Below, in pieces: positions 57,601 through 64,000 of a stretch of DNA of 64,000 nt. The notes under the pieces were generated by a model. The model saw only the letters and a program-made list of their open reading frames with translations. It did no database searches and was not told where the DNA came from. This DNA is from Umbelopsis ramanniana AG (taxonomy: Eukaryota > Mucoromycota > Umbelopsidomycetes > Umbelopsidales > Umbelopsidaceae). Within the stretch, counting starts at the first letter, position 1; each line of letters opens with the position of its first letter. The DNA is taken from NCBI RefSeq assembly GCF_025399195.1, contig NW_026252143.1, forward strand, positions 6,658 to 70,657, in the 5' to 3' direction. The translations under genes and the position numbers were made by a program.

Positions 57601-60600
57601 TCTTATTACTGAATTGGTTCATCAGCGAGATTTGATCCGTTCCCTGCTGGCCAGTAAAGTGAACTCACCCAAGGACTTCAAATGGTTGTACCAAATGCGT
57701 TTCTACTTCAACGCAGCCACAGCTAATCCCCTCGAACGACTGGTTATCAAGATGGCGGATGCCTCCTTCTTCTATGGTTATGAATACCTTGGTGTTCCTG
57801 ATCGTCTTGTCCAGACTCCTCTTACTGACAGATGTTATCTCACCTTGACTCAAGCCTTGAAGCAACGAATGGGAGGCTCGCCATTTGGTCCTGCTGGTAC
57901 TGGTAAAACCGAATCTGTCAAAGCTCTTGGTGTCCAATTGGGTCGCTTTGTTCTCGTCTTCTGTTGTGACGAAACCTTTGATTTCCAAGCTATGGGTCGT
58001 ATTTTCATTGGTCTTTGCCAAGTCGGTGCTTGGGGTTGCTTTGACGAGTTTAATCGTCTTGAAGAGCGCATTTTGTCTGCTGTCTCACAGCAAGTACAAA
58101 CTATTCAACTGGGTCTCAGAGATGCCATGACCAACCCCGAGAAAGAAATCGAATTGGTTGGTAAGAACGTTCGTGTCAACGAAAACACTGGTATCTTCAT
58201 TACCATGAATCCTGGTTATGCTGGAAGATCCAATCTGCCCGACAATTTGAAGAAGTTGTTCCGTAGCATCGCTATGACCAAACCAGACAGAAAACTCATT
58301 GCTCAAGTCATGTTATACTCACAAGGTTTCCGAAATGCTGAAGATCTTGCATCTCGTGTTGTACCTCTTTTCAATCTGTGCGACGAACAACTTTCACCAC
58401 AATCTCACTACGATTTCGGTCTGCGTGCCTTAAAGAGTGTGCTGGTTAGTGCTGGTAACCTCAAGCGTGACCGCCTTAGTGCTTTACGTCAAGCTATCAG
58501 TAGCGGTGAGAAGGACGACACTGAATATGCCGCTATCTCTGAACAAGTGCCAGAACAACAGCTCGTCATCTCCAGTATATCCGAAACAGTCATGCCGAAA
58601 TTGGTTGCTGAAGATATTCATACTCTAAAGAATATCCTAAATGATGTCTTCCCTGGCATTGTTTATGAGCCTGTCGATCTTGATCAACTCAAACAAGAAA
58701 TTAAGAATGTCTGTGAAGAGCAACGTCTAGTCTATGGTGATGCTTGGGTTGAAAAGGTCATTCAGTTGTATCAAATCCAAAATATTCACCACGGTCTTAT
58801 GATGGTTGGTCCATCCGGTTCTGGTAAATCTACAGCATGGAAGGTTCTACTCACTGCTCTTGAACGATGCGAGGGTACTGAAGGTGTTCCCTACACCATT
58901 GATCCCAAGGCTTTGTCAAAGGAAGCTCTCTATGGTACATTGGATCAAACAACGCGTGAATGGACAGATGGTTTATTCACTCATATTCTTCGCAAGATCG
59001 TTGACAACGTCCGTGGTGAAAGTACCAAACGTCATTGGATTATCTTCGATGGTGATGTTGATCCTGAATGGGTCGAAAATCTTAACTCGGTGCTCGATGA
59101 TAACAAATTGCTCACTTTGCCTAATGGTGAACGTTTGAGTTTACCACCTAACGTCCGCATCATGTTCGAAGTCGAAACGTTGAAATACGCTACTCTCGCT
59201 ACTGTCTCTCGTTGCGGAATGGTTTGGTTCAGCGAAGATGTTGTGTCACTGCCGATGATCTTCACCCATTACTTGGAAACTCTGCGAAATGTGCCTATGG
59301 ATGAACTCGATGAAGAAATTCCACGAAGAAGATTGGAAAGTGACGATAATACATCCATATCGCCCATATTGGCTACCCAAAGAGCCATTGCTAAGATCAT
59401 TGAACCTGATCTCACAGATGATGACGGTCTGGTTGGTAAAGCTTTGCGTCATGCTGCCACTTTCGAGCATATCATGGATTTCACTCGCATGAGAGTACTA
59501 TCTACTTTGTTCTCCCTTATCAACAAAACCATTCGCAATGTCTTGGAATACAATGCTCAGCATTCGGACTTTCCTCTATCGGCTGAACACTTGCATGGAT
59601 ATATCACCAAACGTACCGTTTACTCACTCATTTGGAGTTTTGCTGGTGATGCCAAACTGGATCTACGTACAAGTTTCGGTGAATACCTTCGCGGCATCAC
59701 AACATATGATCTCCCTCCAAGTGTGAATGATTGGTCTATCATCGACTACGACATCGCAGTCAATTCTGGTGAATGGAGTCCATGGCAATCAAAGGTTCCA
59801 ACCGTTGAGATCGAAACTCATAAAGTGGCTGAAGCCGATATGATCATTCCTACGGTTGATACTGTTCGTCACGAAGAAGTGTTGTACTCTTGGTTGTCTG
59901 AGCACAAACCCCTCATTTTGTGTGGTCCCCCAGGTTCTGGTAAAACCATGACCTTGTTCAGTGCTTTGCGCAAGTTGCCAGACATGGAAGTGGTTGGTCT
60001 TAACTTCTCAAGTGCTACTACTCCTGAGCTCATTATGAAGACATTCGAACAGCACTGTGAGTACCGTAAGACACCTAATGGCGTTATCCTGTCACCTACC
60101 TTGATCGGAAGATGGCTTGTTATTTTCTGTGACGAAATCAATTTGCCAGCGACAGACAAGTACAACACTCAGCGTGTCATCTCTTTCTTGAGACAACTAG
60201 TTGAATACAACGGTTACTGGAGAGCCAGTGACAAGTCTTGGGTGACGCTTGAGCGTATTCAGTTTGTTGGAGCTTGTAACCCTCCCACTGATCCTGGACG
60301 TGTACCCTTGTCGCATCGTTTCCTTAGACATGCACCCGTGGTCATGGTTGACTACGCTGGTCAGCCTTCTTTGATGCAAATTTACAGCACCTTTTCAAGA
60401 GCCATGCTCAAAGTGGTCCCCACTTTACGAGGATATGCAGAGCCGCTTACAGCTGCTATGGTGGAATTCTATCTCATGTCACAGAAACGATTTACACCTG
60501 ACAAGCAGGCTCACTACATCTATTCGCCTCGTGAATTGACTCGTTGGGTAAGAGGTATTTTCGAAGCCATCAAGCCTTTGGAATCCTTGACTGTTGAAGG

Positions 60601-63600
60601 TCTTGTTCGTATCTGGGCACATGAAGCTCTTCGACTATTCCAAGATCGTTTGGTCACGGATGAAGAAAGACAGTGGACTGACGATAACATCAATGAAATC
60701 GCCATGAAGCACTTCCCTATGATTGATCAACAAGAAGCCCTGAGAAGACCTATCTTGTTCTCCAACTGGTTGTCCAAGCATTACATTCCTGTCGAGCATG
60801 AACAGCTTCGCGAGTACGTCAAAGCCCGTTTGAAGGTCTTTTACGAAGAAGAATTGGATGTACCTCTCGTTCTGTTCAACGATGTCTTGGAGCATGTTTT
60901 GCGCATTGATCGTGTCTTCCGTCAACCACAAGGTCACTTGTTGTTGATTGGTGTCTCTGGTAGTGGTAAAACCACCTTGTCACGTTTCGTTGCATGGTTG
61001 AATGGTCTTTCTGTTTTCCAGATCAAGGTTCATAACAAGTATACCGGAGTTGACTTTGACGAGGATCTGAGAACTGTTCTTAGACGAGCTGGTTGCAAAG
61101 GTGAAAAGATTTGTTTCATCATGGATGAATCCAACGTTCTTGATTCTGGTTTCTTGGAAAGAATGAACACTCTACTTGCCAATGCCGAAGTGCCTAGTTT
61201 GTTCGAGGGAGATGAATTTGCTGCCTTGATGACTGGATGTAAAGAAGGCGCCCAGCGGGATGGCTTAATGCTGGACTCCAATGAAGAACTTTACAAGTGG
61301 TTCACTCAACAAGTGATGCGTAACCTTCACGTTGTCTTCACGATGAATCCTCCAGAGGGTGGTTTAGGTTCAAGAACTGCCACTTCCCCTGCCCTGTTCA
61401 ATCGTTGTGTGTTGGATTGGTTTGGTGACTGGCCCGATCAGGCATTCTATCAAGTCGGTCGTGAATTCACCAATACTTTGGATCTCGACGTTCCTAACTA
61501 TGGTGCACCTCTCAACTTCCCCATCATTTATAAGGACTTACCCATTCCACCTACTCATCGTGATGCTGTGGTCAACGCACTTGTTTATGTGCATACATCC
61601 TTGTATGATATCAATCTCAAGCTCAGCAAACGTCAAGGTCGTCGCAACTTTGTCACTCCTAGACATTTCTTGGATTTCATTTCGCACTATGTGAAGCTTT
61701 ACAATGAGAAGCGTGAAAATCTCGAGGAACAACAACGTCACTTGAATGTTGGTTTGGATAAGCTGAAGACCACTGTTATCAAGGTCGAAGAGCTTCGCAA
61801 AAGTTTGGCTGTCAAGAAGAACCAACTGGAAATCAAAAATGCTCAAGCTAACGAGAAGATCGGTCAAATGGTAGCGGATGAGAAGGAAGCTGAAAACAAG
61901 AAGGCTGCATCCATTGAAATCCAAGCTGCCCTTGAAATGCAGAACAAGGTACAGTTAGCTAGCCAAATGGCTCAGACCAAACGACCGAAATGTATGTCGA
62001 TTCGGTTTATAATTTACTGACAATTTGCGCTTTTAGGAAATTGAAGAGCGTCGCGCTATTGTTCTCGGTGATTTGGCCAATGCCGAACCCGCCGTCATGG
62101 AAGCTCAAAAGAGTGTCAGTAACATTAAACGTCAACATTTGACGGAAGTCAGAGCTATGGGTAACCCCCCCGAGGCTGTCAAGCTTGCGATGGAATCTGT
62201 TTGCAACTTACTCGGACACAAGATTGAGTCCTGGAAGACGGTACAATCCATCATTCGTCGTGACGATTTCATTGCTAGCATCGTCAACTTCAACACTGAG
62301 AAGCAAATGGTCAAGCAGCTTCGTGAGTACATGAAGCGTAACTATCTCAGCAACCCCTCCTTTGAGTACGAAGCCGTTAACCGTGCCTCCACGGCATGTG
62401 GTCCTCTCGTCAAGTGGGTGATTGCTCAAGTGAACTACTCTGAAATTTTGGACCGTGTTGGCCCACTTCGTGATGAGGTTGTTGACTTGGAACGCAGTGC
62501 GGATGAAACCAAACTCAAGGCTTCGGAAATTCAAGATATGATTGCTGGCCTGGAAAACAGTATTGCTCGTTACAAGGAGGAATATGCTGCGCTTGTTGGT
62601 GAAACACAGGCCATCAAGGGTGAAATGGAACGGGTCAAATCCAAGGTTGACCGTAGTTTGACATTGCTCAGCAGCTTGGGCTCTGAGAAGGAGCGTTGGG
62701 AGTCTGCAAGTCAAGCGTTTGAAACACAAATGGGCACCATTGTTGGAGACGTCCTCTTGTCGGCTGCTTTCTTGGCCTACGGAGGCTATTTCGATCAACA
62801 ATATCGCGAAATGTTGATGCACAAGTGGGCCGAGCATCTTGGCAACTCCGGTGTGCAGTTCAAGCAAGACATGTCCTTGACCGAATACTTGAGTACTGCC
62901 GATGACCGATTATCATGGCAAGCAAACAGCCTGCCTGCTGATGACCTGTGTATCGAAAATGCTATCATGCTCAAGCGTTACAACAGATACCCACTCATCA
63001 TCGATCCATCTGGTCAAGCTACCAATTTCTTGATCAATGAGTATCAAGATCGTAAGATTACTGTCACTAGTTTCTTGGACGATGCCTTTATCAAGAATTT
63101 GGAAAGTGCTCTTCGTTTCGGTAACCCCATCCTCATTCAAGATGTAGAGCATTTGGATCCTATTTTGAATCCTGTTCTCAACAAGGAACTTCGACGAACT
63201 GGTGGTCGTGTGTTGATTCGTCTTGGTAACCAAGATATCGATTTCTCTCCTTCGTTCAAGCTTTTCTTGTCAACAAGAGATCCATCCGTCAATTTCCCAC
63301 CTGATATCTGCTCAAGAGTTACCTTTGTTAACTTTACCGTCACACGTGGCTCACTCCAGAGTCAGTGCTTGAATAAGGTACTCAAGGCTGAAAGACCGGA
63401 TGTCGACCAAAGAAGAACGGATCTCATCAAACTTCAAGGAGAGTTCCAGCTCCGTCTGCGTTTCTTGGAGAAATCTTTGCTGCAAGCTCTTAATGAATCG
63501 AAGGGCAATATTTTGGATGACGATAAGGTCATTGAAACACTTGAAACCCTTAAGAAGGAAGCCGGAGAAGTGTCTCGCAAGGTTGAAGAAACCAACACTG

Positions 63601-64000
63601 TCATGCAGGAAGTTGAACAAAGTACCACTGTCTACACTCCTCTGGCTCAAGCATGTTCATCCATCTTCTTTGTCATGGAACAACTCAATCTTATCAACCA
63701 CTTTTACCAATTCTCTTTGAATTTCTTTTATAACATCTTCCAATATGTTTTGCACGAGAACCCCAATCTTACAGGATTGACTGATCCGGATGAACGACTT
63801 CAAATTTTGTCCCGCGACCTGTTTATGGTGTCCTACAAACGAGCCTCAAGAAGTTTGCTTCATGCAGATCATATCACTTTTGCCATGCTCATGTGTCAGA
63901 TTGTATTGCGCGGAAATGAGAAATCGAGCATCGACCAGAATGAATACAGTTATTTGATTCAAGGTTCAAGCAAGCCCAAGACGTCGTACTCTTTGGATCT
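51692..64000 (+). CDS. DYN1: Cytoplasmic dynein heavy chain 1 (runs off the right edge)
   Basis: Minus-end microtubule motor for nuclear positioning and endosome transport in hyphae. The window covers roughly 3,970 residues from the start ([15 protein letters not shown]). The tail (51.7-56 kb) mediates dimerisation and chain binding; the linker follows. AAA1 has [10 protein letters not shown] with Walker [14 protein letters not shown]2 has [12 protein letters not shown]3 has GPPGSGKTM with [10 protein letters not shown]4 has GVSGSGKTT with IMDESNV. The stalk coiled coil begins near 61690, and the microtubule-binding domain ([19 protein letters not shown]) lies near 62140. AAA5 follows ([20 protein letters not shown]). 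Introns at about 51977-52038, 54256-54320, 54592-54686, 55794-55880 and 61949-62036 join conserved blocks in frame. The C-terminal part of the ring (AAA6) lies outside the window. Confidence 0.97.

Noticed and set aside
1-64000. CRISPR arrays, IS elements, transposon terminal repeats, viral insertions
   Set aside because: None seen by eye; no direct-repeat/spacer pattern, transposase, reverse transcriptase or integrase motif appears in any frame I read.

Overview
The window looks like nuclear DNA of a filamentous fungus, most likely an early-diverging one (Mucoromycota, perhaps Mucorales). This is inferred from many short GT-AG introns (about 50-100 nt), two complex I subunits, a cytoplasmic dynein heavy chain and a class IV-type chitin synthase. 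I cannot name a genus from sequence alone. Gene density is about one gene per 3 kb and nearly every gene is a conserved eukaryotic housekeeping gene. I saw no transposon, CRISPR array, rRNA or convincing tRNA gene.

Left part (1-16.3 kb): the N-terminal part of an acidic E/P/A/V repeat protein (minus, runs off the edge); a mitochondrial MMT-type cation diffusion facilitator (minus) divergent from a steroid 5-alpha-reductase family enzyme (plus); an EED/LRWD1-like WD40 protein (minus) divergent from complex I subunit NDUFA2 (plus); DPH4 (minus) divergent from methionyl-tRNA synthetase (plus) across a 141-bp promoter with a CACGTG box; 3-hydroxyisobutyryl-CoA hydrolase (minus); a four-finger C2H2 factor (minus).

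Middle part (17.6-32.5 kb): a Ste7-type MAP kinase kinase (minus), the retromer sorting nexin Vps17 (minus) divergent from the 40S/90S biogenesis factor Rrp12 (plus), the spliceosome disassembly G-patch protein TFIP11 (minus), and an apolipoprotein N-acyltransferase-like membrane nitrilase (plus).

An intronless stretch follows (33.2-38.05 kb): a 711-residue protein I do not recognise with an N-terminal PPPY motif, a Dps-type mini-ferritin with a complete ferroxidase centre, and an HSL-family alpha/beta hydrolase. This cluster differs from the intron-rich surroundings and is the most unusual part of the window; the Dps gene is a good candidate for transfer from bacteria.

Right part (38.9-64 kb): complex I 51-kDa subunit NDUFV1, a class IV chitin synthase and pyruvate kinase (all minus), then a bHLH transcription factor and cytoplasmic dynein heavy chain (both plus; the dynein gene runs off the right edge in the AAA5/AAA6 region).

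The genes do not form one pathway. Shared themes are mitochondrial metabolism (MMT, NDUFA2, NDUFV1, HIBCH), translation and ribosome production (DPH4, MetRS, Rrp12), and hyphal growth or trafficking (chitin synthase, dynein, Vps17, MAPKK). I found no clearly new multi-gene system. The best leads are the intronless Dps region, the orphan PPPY protein, an S/T/P-rich insertion in the MAPKK, and a WHEP-like tail on MetRS.
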